Positions 11,757 through 22,870 of a stretch of 64,000 nt of DNA are shown here, piece after piece. The notes beneath the pieces were generated by a model. The model saw only the letters and a list, made by a program, of their open reading frames with translations, was not told the origin of the DNA and did no database searches. The position numbers and the translations under genes are program-made. Source of the DNA: Malachius bipustulatus (taxonomy: Eukaryota; Arthropoda; Insecta; Coleoptera; Melyridae). The stretch is from the NCBI GenBank assembly GCA_910589415.1, contig OU342635.1:38404929-38468928 (forward strand). Direction: 5' to 3'. Within the stretch, counting starts at the first letter, position 1, and each line of letters begins with the position of its first letter.

Positions 11757-14700
11757 TTAATCAGAAAATGACGTTTTTATCAGCTGATCTGTACAAATGT
11801 AGGGACAGCAAGAGGATTCCTCTGGAACCAAGTGGAGCCGCGTAATTCAAACAGTCCGCATATTTTCTGAACAGACCCTTTATGTTAGTATTTATAAAAG
11901 TTCAAGAAGTATCTCTGCGAGGAGTGCGAGGTTATTTTTTTGAATTTATGACATCTGATTGGTCTCATGCTCCATAAATGAATGCACTTACCTTATGGGA
12001 TAATATTTTGCAGGAGAATTATATGAAATTTATTTCTTGCTCATTTAAGTGGCTCAACTGTATAGGCTCTAGTTCTGGTTGCTTTATGTTAAATAAAAAT
12101 GATTGCTGCGAAATCAGGATAGGTAATTAAAAAGTTATGACTTTCAAAGAAGTTTAAAATTAATTTTTGCCACTGATAATGCCATTGTTGTGTTCCTAAT
12201 ATTCAGAAGAATGTTGCTTTTTTTATTAATTCTTTATAAGCATAATGAAACAGAAAGTTGCTGCTCGTTGAAAATTAACACGGCGCCGAGCATCTATTCA
12301 ATTTATTTATCATTGTCACGTGATTTGAAGTAAAATTTTGGCTGTAATTTACCGGTTTCCTAAAGAGGCATATTTTTTAATGAAATATGACCATGTTTTG
12401 GTACCTTGTAATTCTGAAAGCGGCTCAAGCTGATAAATTTTTAAATAGCTCTTTACAAATTAATATCTAACAAAGCGACAGATTCGGAATTGAGAAGCAA
12501 CGTTTATTGCTTATTAGTGCGCATACCTACCTGGGCAAATTGATACTTAATTTTAATTTCATACTTAAATGGGTCCTTATAAATCATCAAGTCAACGCCA
12601 GTTCCTTCAATTTTATTTCAAATCAAACTGCCTAACTGATGGGAGAATATTGAAAGCATTTTCACGTATTTATACTTATTCACATACATATTTGAAAGTA
12701 TTAAGAAGAAATAGAGACAAGAATGAAGTTATGTAGAACGTTTTTTTAACTATAAAAATCCAGAGTAATTGAAAATTCTTTTACGGTGTTAAATGGACTG
12801 TAATATACCTACTCATTAGATTATGGATTTATTTTAGCTCAAAGCCTGATTCAAACAAGTCATTAGAATAATAACTATGACGCTTATTGGTTCTAAATAA
12901 TCCTAGAGGTTCTCAGTCTCAAATGTATTCTTTTTGTTACAATAAGTGAAAAATGATTTCCTTATAAGAATCAAAAAGAGAATTTTTATTTCCATTAAGG
13001 CATTCTACTTAGTTGACGTGATTATCATTCCGCAGAGTTAAAAATTAGCATTTCGGTCTCCAAGTGGCTGAACTTTTCCATGTTAACAAATTAGATAACC
13101 CCCAAAGTGCATTTCGTTTCCGCTTAGCAAGGAGTTGAAAAGTTACCAAACAAAAGTTTCCACTGCGATGTCAAATATAAAACGAATGTAACACTTTTTC
13201 ATGGGCTCACTCCAGGCATCCCATCCGCTCGAGTTGCGATATCAGCGCACAAATTTAAATCTGAAAAGCAAAAAGTTCTAACGAAACAGTTTGTCACTTC
13301 TTAGCCCCAAGATGAACGCCGAGATAAGGATAAGTGGAAGACAAAGAAAAGTAGAAAAACTTCATTATTTAATCAAGTGTATACTCGGAGATAGAAAAAC
13401 TGACTCTGCAATCTTGCGAATGGAAGAAAATAAGTTACATAAATATATACATAACTAGAGATGCGTTGTTATTCACGAGAAATATTTTATAAAAATTACT
13501 CTGCGAATATATAATGACGAAAACATGAATATACTTAAATCTAATTACCAGGACTTACTGTATCCAGATTCATATATTCAGAAGAGTACTTCAAAGTAAC
13601 TACAATATGTAATACTGTTATAACAGTTATTTTCGCCCATCCCTTCTTATGAGGCATGCTCTTAGTGAAAATAGGATCCCTAGTAGTCTACATTCTTGTT
13701 CAGGAAAGCCCAGATAGCAAAGGGACAGAAAACTGGACGATTTAGGACTTTTATGATACAAAAAACAACAACTCCGTTTCCGTTTCGCGTCATTTAACTG
13801 GAAAAATAAGTCGGCTACTCACTTATTCTGTATGTTTTCTTATATAGCTATATATCTAATGCGATCAAATAATTGGAATTTTATAAACATTAGCTAGCTA
13901 GTAAGGATATTTTGAATATTACGGGGGACTAAGTCGCATTAATTTGAAAAGTTTGAATTGAGCTAGATTAGATAGGAGAGTAAATCCAATAAAATATTTT
14001 CAAAACTTTATAGAAATTCACATTAAAGAAAAGTTTATAAAGGACTGGCAGTAGTATTGAAATTTATATTCGAGTAAAATGGATTAAAATGGAGTTTAAA
14101 AGCAGAGGGTTGGAAACTCTTCTTCAAGTTGTATATAAATTTATTACACGCTCCATTTGAATTACATGGATAGTTTTATTGAGTTTAATAATTGAAATCC
14201 TTCCCGCATATTACTTCATGTTTCTCAACTTTTAACTCCACTTATGGAAATAAAAATTCCTAACAGAAAGAGTTCTCAACTTTTCACGCTATTTTAAAAT
14301 CGCCTAATAGCGACTGGACAAAACTAGAAAACATTTTATATTTACGAAAAGGACTTACGCACTTTTTGTATACATAAATCAATAAGGGAGTCGTCCAGAT
14401 GGGTGTTTATGAAGCAAGCCAGGAGGACGTAGCAACATTTTTCATGTTAAGCCAAGTGACGATGCAGCGTTTTACTAAGCTAAACAAAATTGATTTATGT
14501 CGCCGCTAGAATTTTCCAGCATCGACGCTTTTCCGGTCGTTTAAATTGCAGCAGCATTTGAATACAATAATCTGACAATAAAAATAAAACCTCGAGGATA
14601 TCACTGAACGTTCCTGAAATAAAATTCACGCTCCAGTAAGATTTTTAATAATCCCACCCAAAGCGGAGATCTGGCAATCGGATGAGCACAGATCCGTCGA

Positions 14701-15582
14701 TATCTGGAGGCCCAGAGGTATACCTATAATAAATCAAGCTGAGAAGTAGATTCAATCGGTACGTTGAAAAATCCTCTTTAATTTGCACCGACCTAACCTC
14801 AGGCGCAAGTCGAGCTCATAAATTACAGAGCTAACGCACCGTGCCGTTGAGAACTAAGCAAAAACCGGGGGAAATCGAAGTTGGCTGCTCCTTGGCTCAT
14901 CCATACGGCGACTAGATGAGTTCAGTAATTCAGACCATCGCAAACGTCCATCGACATATATCATTTTCTTTCCCTTAAACCCCAAGTCTAAACTTGGGTG
15001 GAACTTGAGCGGAAAACCTGTCTTTTTATATTACTCGGTTAACGGGAAACTTTATAGGAAAAACTAATTCGGGAGGACCTATTGATTTAGGTATAATTTG
15101 TTATTTTCTCATTGATGTGTTCGCGAACGAGTATCACTAACGAAAATCGCTTATACAAGAACCGTAAATTTACAAATACCCTAATATTAAACCGCACTTA
15201 CTTTTTAACGAGATTTTCAATTTTGATTTATTTTATCAAATAAAATTCAGTAACTCGCCTAAGATATAAATACAGCGGTTTTGTAGTCACCACTTTGTTT
15301 TCGCATTTAGTAAAAACACCAAAAGAGTTGGTACCTACATCTCGATAATTTTAAAAGGTTTTTTTTTGTGAGTTGTTTGAAAAATTATTACTATTATTCT
15401 ATCGCAAAATTTTGATATTTTTTGATGTGTATAAAAATGTGCTTTTTAGATTTATAATAGTTCTTTTTTGACGTCATTATACAGGGTGTTCCAGTTTTAA
15501 TGTTCGTAACTCCGGCAAAAGGTAGAACACGTAAAAACAATGTATTTTTTCTATGAAGTTTTGCTCTAAAACGCCTCATTTT
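11757..15582. other. No gene recognised
   Basis: AT-rich DNA without a recognisable domain. A good minus-strand donor-like site (AAG|GTAAGT near 11990) is not preceded by an open frame. A less AT-rich stretch at 14630-14960 has no exon-like frame. An ACAGGGTGTTCCAG motif near 15481 may be an outer terminus of the foldback element that follows. Confidence 0.5.
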
Positions 15583-16278
15583 AGATATAAGTACTGGATG
15601 TTAAACTTGCAAGAAAAAAATCATTTTTATTAGATATCTTTTAAACTATTGAAGATATCCTTCTGAATTTTGATATGTTAATATTAATGGAGGGGTAGAA
15701 TGTTTCCTTTCAAAAAAAAAATTTTTCAGAAGAAACTAGTGGCGTAGTTATGGGGGTTCTTTTTTCTTTTATGTCCCAAAACTTCTACGCCACTGGAGAA
15801 AATCATTTTTTTTTAAACTTATTTTGAAGTTATATATGATTATCTGAAAAAAAGATAGATACTCCCTAAACAGGTCTCTAGGAGGCTTAGTTTTTGGTAT
15901 ATTTTGATTTATTTTATAAAAAATAAGAAGAAATATTCACAAGAAATGCTTAAGGTAATTTCAAAATTTTTGAATATGTACATATGGTTTTCTTCAAGAA
16001 ATTAAAAAATATAAAACTTCAAGATAAGTTTTTCTCCAGTGGCATACAAGTTTTGCGGCTTGAAAGAAAAAAGACCCCCCCCCCCCCCCATAACTACACC
16101 ACTGGTTTCTTCTGAGAAGTTTTTTTGTACTTCAAAATTTTATCCCTCCATCTACTTACATTCTTATTTACTTATATTAACCTATAGCTACCAAAATTGA
16201 GAAAAAAATCTTCAAAATTTTTAGATGACACTCAATTTTTTTCTTACAAGTTCAACACCCTACCCTGCATCTCGAAAA
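15583..16278. mobile_element. Foldback (long inverted repeat) element
   Basis: Imperfect inverted arms of roughly 200 bp face each other around a centre near 15930-15950. Matched landmarks are AACTTGCAAGAAAAAAAT (about 15604) against the complement of ATTTTTTTCTTACAAGTT (about 16235), and AGTGGCGTAGTTATGGGGG (about 15730) against the complement of the CCCCATAACTACACCACT region (about 16090). No coding capacity. The structure suits a non-autonomous DNA element. The exact ends and any target duplication are not resolved. Confidence 0.7.
16075..16089. repeat. Poly(C) run of 15
   Basis: An uninterrupted run of 15 C lies in the right arm of the foldback element; the left arm has only five G at the matching place. 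A length error in the assembly is possible here. Confidence 0.95.
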
Positions 16279-18531
16279 TATCAACAAAATCAGTGGCGTG
16301 GTCTTCAAAGTTGTGGAATCTAATAAATTAAAGAATTAATATACCGAGTGGTCAACGCCATTGCTCATGCATCTTATAGTGCGTCACAAATACATAAACT
16401 TATTATGTCCCCCAAGAAAAATAATGGAGTGGCTCCTTTCTAAGCTCCAAATACCTATTCTATAAACGTGCATAAACGTTCTTGGCACTTGTTCAATTTT
16501 AATTAAAATTTATTGTCTTTAACATTAAAAATCAAATGTTCGAGTAAATATTTAAAAATTTTCCTAAAAATTATCTTTGCAACTTAAAATTTGGACCAGC
16601 TAAGCGTTTCCATTGTCTTCATATCCCCAAAGTGCTTTCCTCCACATTTCCGACTGTGCGCCCATTGCAATCTCAATCTTAAGTTATCCAGGCTTGTTTC
16701 ATCTTTACGGGTTATAAAAAAACACGCCGATAGGCAGCCCGAGATGAAAACGCCAGCTCTCTTCCTGCAAGAGGGTAGGCCTGACGCGTGAATCTCGGGA
16801 TTTTACCTTTATTTCTAAAGTTATTATTTATCTGGCCCTCTCCGAGTGTTATAGCTTTTATCGGAGATGAATTCCCGCCATTCAGTCGAGGGCTGTTACG
16901 ACATCGACATCAGTAACATCCTTGTCAGGAGCTGGAGTGTCCTGATCTGGCTGATATTCATTTGTTCACAGCACTCTCAGACTTTGAAGATCTTCCAAGT
17001 GTTTCTTTATCGAATCCCTTCTACCTTGTACTTTGGAACTAATTTTCTTATTAGAAGTGTCATCTTATTATCGCCCTGTGTGCTGTGTGGTCTAATTTAT
17101 TAATTTTTTTTTCAATTACTCATTATACGTTAATAACGCCTTAGATACGAGATACATAAAATCACTTCATAATAACAATAACGTTACAAGCGGATGTTAT
17201 AATCCCTAATCCCTAATGCCCGCATGTGTTATTACAATAATATTACAATAATATACACATACACAACAAATCGGCTTACCTAGCAACGCATAAGTTACTT
17301 TATTTTCTAAGAAAATCATTGCAATTAGTTTTAGTTTCGCGATTGATTTGAAAAATATAGTCTTATATTCACTACTGGCATTACTGAATGATAATGCCCA
17401 TCGGTATAATATGTATATGCTTCCCGAGAGCCTAATGCCCTCGGGCTAGATCACGTCGACCTCGGGCATTATCATGTAAGTAATGCCCTTGGTACATAAA
17501 TAACTATTGTAACAATATTTAATCTATGCTTTCTTTCATGAAAGAATGGAAGAAGCTGAAGTTATCAGAGTAGAGTTTAAGGGCAAAAGATAACTGTTAA
17601 TATGTAGCTTATAAATAAATATGCCAATAAATATAACTGTTATATCATCTAAACTGTTCCCTGTTATAGATTTAAGTATATCATAAAGCACTAAACGTTC
17701 TCTAGAGGGGAAATTTCAGTACGAGTATACTTTAATGTTGTTCTGATAAAAATAATATAACTCCCTTAAAGCTTTTTATTCGTGGAACATCAATAGAATA
17801 TGCCTATAAAAGGAATTCGCCCCCGATAGGCGGCTTACATCCGTAAACATAATAAATCATTCGCGTGTCGAAAAAAAATCATTAGTGAGGACAATTCTTA
17901 TGTGCCAAGGGATAATACAATTTATCAATGGATTTTCTGCGATAAGTTTTATCCTCAATGGAAATGGCTATGTATACATGGGAGAAGTTATATAAATATG
18001 TTTTATATTCTTTGATGAATTATATATTGTAAGTCTTTATCTTGGGGAACTTTTGCCTCTTTCAAATGGGGTAAAATCGCGGTTCGACAGCACCGAAATT
18101 CAGACGAGACGTTGTTGAGAATTCAGATTAACGGGGTTATAAAGCTATTATTTGAATTCCTTCTCATTGTTGAAAAAGTCGAAAAGGGAAAAAGAAAACT
18201 TATATATTTAAATTTCCAGGAGCTGGATATAATCCAGCTTCGGAGGATTTCTCAAATAACCTCAAAAGTATTGTAATTAAGTTAGGGGAAATACTTTCTT
18301 TACAATAGATAGGGCTTCTTTATTCCGTAGGAAGTTTGTCTTTGTTTTTATGCTCAATAGTAATTGCACTATTTCCATTAAGATTCATAAATAAATGATT
18401 TGTGGAGCAATAAAATTAAAAGAAAGTAGGTTAATTATCTTGGAAATATATCAATCACATTTTTTTTTTATTATTTTTACCTAATGCTCTTTGGAAAAGC
18501 CATCTTTGTGTATAGAAACATAATGCGTATT
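16279..18531. other. No gene recognised; GGGCATTA-type repeat region
   Basis: Frames at 16591-16791 and 16867-17103 show no domain. Between about 17212 and 17490, TAATGCCC/GGGCATTA words recur in both orientations, including CCCGAG...CTCGGG around 17424-17446, which points to a small decayed palindromic element. The remainder is AT-rich and unremarkable. Confidence 0.5.
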
Positions 18532-18940
18532 ATACCGGGTGTACCAAAAGTTTGGAAACGGTCTAATATACGGAGGTGGGGGTTATTAAAAAAAAAATTG
18601 GGACAAAAGTTGCTTGGTTGCCGGTTAGCAATTGTTTGGCCACCGAATAACTCCCCAACCCCTCACCCCCCCCCCCCTCTCGGGGAAGGTTACATTTCAA
18701 AAAATGAGGATCGTAATTTTTTTACCGAATTCGGTTTACACCCAAAACTTATCCCACTTTTGTCCGAAATTTTCTTTAACTGTCAATTGTGAAATGGGGA
18801 TTTTAAATTTGAAAACCACCCCCCGCGTGGGAGTGAGGGGTTGGGGGATGATTCAGGAGCCAAGCAAATAATTGTTAACTCACAACCGCAAGCCACTTTT
18901 GTCAAAAACTTTTTTTTTTGAAACCCCCTATTATACATAA
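18532..18940. mobile_element. Short foldback element (MITE-like)
   Basis: Left-arm words GGACAAAAGTTGCTTGG and CCCCAACCCCTCAC (about 18600-18667) pair with right-arm complements in GTGAGGGGTTGGGG and CAAGCCACTTTTGTC (about 18832-18904). The outer ends are ATTATACCGGGTG and CCCCCTATTATA. The centre encodes nothing recognisable. Two overlapping plus-strand frames here are products of the repeat sequence. Probable non-autonomous DNA element. Confidence 0.7.
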
Positions 18941-21750
18941 TGTCATTACCATGTAGTTTTCATTATATAATTTTAAAAATTGCTTAAAATAAAACTAAAC
19001 AAAAATTACTTGCGCACAAAAAGGAGAAAGATAAAAGAAAAGAAAAAATCTAAATCAAGATCTGTTGTCCCGTTGTTGGGAACCCGCTTATATGGAATTT
19101 GTCTATATGGTGTCCCATTTAGGACATTCTTATCCATTATTCTGGAATAATATAACCTCTATGACATTTTCATCGAACTTCAACATTAAACGCAGGTATA
19201 AGTGGAGCAGTTTAGTTAAATGATTCGAAATTTCTTTGGGAATCATTGGAATCGCACAATTGGAATCGATACTTTAATTACGTGATCGTTAGGGTGGGAG
19301 CACTTTCTTTCAAATAGCAAATGTTCATATGACTGCTAAAAACTATACCGGAAGAGAATTAATTGACCGGAAACTATTTCAAAAAGGGTGCCTCTCCTGT
19401 GGGATGCCAAATGTTACGGAGAAAACTAGAATACCTACCTTTTCCAATATTTTTAGGTTTTTATTAGAACTTGAACACGTTACATAATATTTTATGTACA
19501 CATATATTATTTAATTTCACAAAGCTATAATTATTTAGTTCATGGGGGGAAGAACGGTCAGAATATAAGAATGATTTGTTGACATTTTGGTGAAGCATTC
19601 GCTTTTTCATTCAGTCTAGGGATAACCCCATAAAATAAAGGAAAAATTGTAACCATAGTTATAATGAGAGTTGCTTCCTATACAAAAATGAGTTCTTACC
19701 CGTATTGGCCGCACTAAATATTGAAATAATAAATTTCCCCATTTTAAAAAGTTTAATTTTATAAAACTTTTAATAAATAATTTAGCACTTCCTGAAATTT
19801 TTACGCTTTTTAAGAACTTAAATGTGAAAAATACATTACAAAATGTCGAAGAAGTGAATTATCCATCAGTTAGACCTTGTTCATAATATTTTATAAGGTT
19901 TTACCTTAATTAACTTTGCCTTGTAAATATTTTATAAGGGAAATAAACGAGTAATCAATGAAATCCTATACCTAGTGCACACACACCTGAAATAATCTGT
20001 CCATTTTGTTTTCGTTTTAGAGAACTGAACTCAAATCAGGATTCAAAACCAATAATTATAAAGCTCTAAACATCAATTTTCCTGGGGGGCACACTGGTTT
20101 CAGTAAAAATCGTAGTAATATGATACGCTTGGCTTGAAATGTTTTCAACGAGCTACTGCGTGAGAGTTATATTTCAGATAAAAGATAAAAGATCTAGTTT
20201 TGACAAATTGTTATTTTTTTGCGAAACCAATGAAAATTTCCACAGTGAGCATGCACTACAAACAAAATGACAAAACATCTCTGCTTCTTTTAACTCTTTG
20301 TTGTCACCTTCAGATGCGTCGATATATGGTGGCCGCAAAAGAAAAACAATGATAACTTTTGTTTAAGGTTGGTAATGAAGAGTCACATGTTTACCGGGAA
20401 CCAATTACCAGCCGTGTGTTAATTGGTATGATGAAAAAGTACATCAACTAGAGCGCTGTTCTAATTAAAAAATGTTGCTTTATTCTGGGAGTATTTGTAT
20501 AGGTATCTGTTGCAAACAGTTCATTTTGTTCTTTTTCTACTTTTCAATTACTATTTTTCTAAATGGAAAATAAAGAAATATAAAATAGAGGCTGAAATTT
20601 CCACAAGAATTATAAATTTTGAACTCTTCTTTCAATTATTATTTATACTTGTTTTTGTACTGCTGAAAGCAATTCGTTTGTAACTCGTTTAAGATTTAAA
20701 TTTATTTTTATAATTTTTGTTACAAAAAAAGCAGTAAAAACAGCTTAATGCTGTTGATGAGCTTAATGCTATCTGGAAATTAAGAACCTCATTTTTACTG
20801 AGTCGTAAGATATAAAATAGCAGACGGTATTGACAGAAACTAGGTTAGCAACTGAGTCAAATCTTTTAATTATATCAGAAATTTCAGACTCACTGGAACA
20901 TAAAATCAGTTTAGTGGTTTCCCCGGGAGTTTTCCCGGCTAGGAATTCACTTCGCGTCAGATGTTTTCTTGAGGGGATTTAAATGATAATAGGCATTTAC
21001 AAAGCCTCGCTGGATTAAAAAAATTAAAAATTAGCTATTTACTTTTACTTTCGATAAACTTATCTGCATTATATTATAAAACAGCATGTATTTTTTTACT
21101 TATATAATAATTAAACACTTCAAAGTAGAATTTTTTTTATAAATTTTGATTTTTTCATATCCAATCATATCTCTTAAAATTATTAAAAAGTCCATTTTAT
21201 TATGCAAAATACGTATTGCAAAAAACAAAGAAAAAATTGAGAAATACATCTTATAACGAGTTATTTTAAGAGATTTCTTAATTAAATTTCATTGCTATAG
21301 CGGCATAAGAATCACATTTGTCGTAGTTAAAATAAATATTTAACTGAACGTAAAATGCAGCAATCATCCAACCCCTAAGATTTATATTTATAACTGGCTT
21401 GCAAGAAATTTCAATTCAGTTCATCTCCATGAACTAAGAGTAAATAAATTCCTCCTGAAACTTACAGAAAAAAAAACCACTCTCTCTAAATAACTAACTA
21501 AGATATTAAAATAAAACTCCTGAGCATATAAAATACTTGGTGTATTAAGTTCTTGAAAATAATTTAAAAGAAAAGTTAGGTAGTTTACTTATTCTACCAA
21601 TTCCTTAAAAAAAATTATAACCCACTTGCCCTAAAATTTCACGAAGCGAAAAAAATCCACTTTGCAGCTCGCAAAAATTACCTCACCCTCTCGTAAATTT
21701 ATTAAGATATTAAATCCCTCCAAACTCTTTAAGGATCTAATTAAAAATAC
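18941..21750. other. Presumed intron of the octopamine receptor gene
   Basis: Directly after the receptor exon's splice donor (GT at 21749-21750, minus strand) lies AT-rich DNA with no recognisable exon. The frame runs on for 39 codons past the donor before a stop, but that stretch is not conserved-looking. I searched the minus strand for a TM5-type sequence and saw none. Confidence 0.6.
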
Positions 21751-22356
21751 CTGGCATTTAGGATACTGTTCTTCGGCAGCTCTTTCAACTTTCCATCCTA
21801 ACAAGGGGGGGATGCAAATGAGGGCTGACAGCGTCCAAACTCCCGTAATCATCACCACAGCACGTACAGGGGTGCGTTTCTTCAGATACTCCACCGCTTG
21901 CGTGATACTCCAGTACCTGTCCAGTGAGATCAGGCACAAGTTCATTATACTAGCCGTACTTAACAGCACATCCATGGCGGAATGTACGTCGCACCACCAC
22001 GTGCCGAAAATCCAGTAGCCCATGAGTTCGTTCGCGAGCGAGAAGGGCATTATCACTAAGCCCAAGAAGAAGTCCGCAACCGCCAGCGAGGCTATGAACC
22101 AGTTCTGAATGTTCTTGAGCGCTTTCTCGGTGGTTATGGCGATGATAACCAGCATATTTCCGACGACCACGACAATCATGAGGATAGTGACCACGATCGA
22201 AGCGACGACGATCTGAGGGAGGGTGTAACCGCTCGGATAGTGAGGTACGGCCACTGTGGTGTTGCTGGTTGAACCGTTCGCGGTGCCGTTGTCGAGGAGG
22301 AAAAGGACGTCTTCAACGGCTAGAGCAGCTCTTGCCGTCACGTTTGCTAATGCCAT
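21751..22356 (-). CDS. Octalpha2R: Alpha2-adrenergic-like octopamine receptor, first coding exon (partial)
   Basis: This exon encodes residues 1-202 of a class A aminergic GPCR of the plasma membrane; family members bind octopamine and usually act through Gi. The extracellular N-terminus (1-47) has four sequons (N5, N23, N27, N32). TM1 is about 48-74 with GN67; TM2 about 84-107 with LAVAD95; TM3 about 121-145 with the amine-binding D129 in SAMDVLL; then D146-R-Y; TM4 about 164-187 with W174 and IPP. C122 and C201 are the expected TM3-ECL2 disulphide pair. ATG at 22356 has A at -3, G at +4 and an in-frame TAA 24 bases upstream. The exon ends in phase 0 at CAG|GTATTT. TM5-TM7 are on exons not found here. 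A tyramine or serotonin receptor is less likely: KNIQNWFIASLAVADFFLGL and the ANELMGYWIFG loop fit Octalpha2R better. Confidence 0.85.
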
Positions 22357-22679
22357 TATAGTTTTCTGATAAACACTTTATTTATTATTTACACACGATT
22401 ATCTAACTAATATTGTTATTAATTATGTATTAGTGGATTGCTTGTTTGGTCCCTAATAACACTATGTACAATTTGAACCCGTTTTACCCGAAGCAGCCCA
22501 TATATCGGCGAGAGAATGTTTAACGCAAATACCAACAACAAAGGATTTTAGAGAGAAGATGCCTATTATTATTATAAATATTATTATTATTATTTAAGTG
22601 GTAAGAACATTGTACAATAACAACATACACTAGTTAGTAGTAGGTTAGGTGTATTATTTACGAGCCTAGTTTAGAATAT

Positions 22680-22870
22680 GGTTGTTGATGAAGCGCCACC
22701 GGGGTGGCCCATGGGCTTCGTCGTCGTCTTCGGCGGCGCTGGTCTCTAGCCGGAGCTCTGAAGGCATGTTACCGCCTCGCTCAGCGACTTCACACTGTGC
22801 GTCCCGACGGCGACGGCCGCTCCCGATACGCGGACGGGCATGCGTCCGTTCCATGTTGCCAGACAAGCAA
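22680..22870 (-). promoter_or_regulatory. GC-rich, CpG-rich island upstream of the receptor ATG
   Basis: A sharp rise in GC and CpG content (CGTCGTCGTCTTCGGCGGCG and similar) about 325 bases upstream of the receptor start, in otherwise AT-rich DNA. Several frames are open on both strands because of this composition; none shows a domain. It most likely marks a 5' UTR exon or proximal promoter of the receptor. A TTATCAG acceptor-like site lies nine bases before the ATG, so the 5' UTR could be spliced. No TATA box is evident. Confidence 0.4.

Noticed and set aside
21662..22018. 118-codon plus-strand frame over the receptor
   Set aside because: Antisense shadow of the receptor exon and its adjoining intron.
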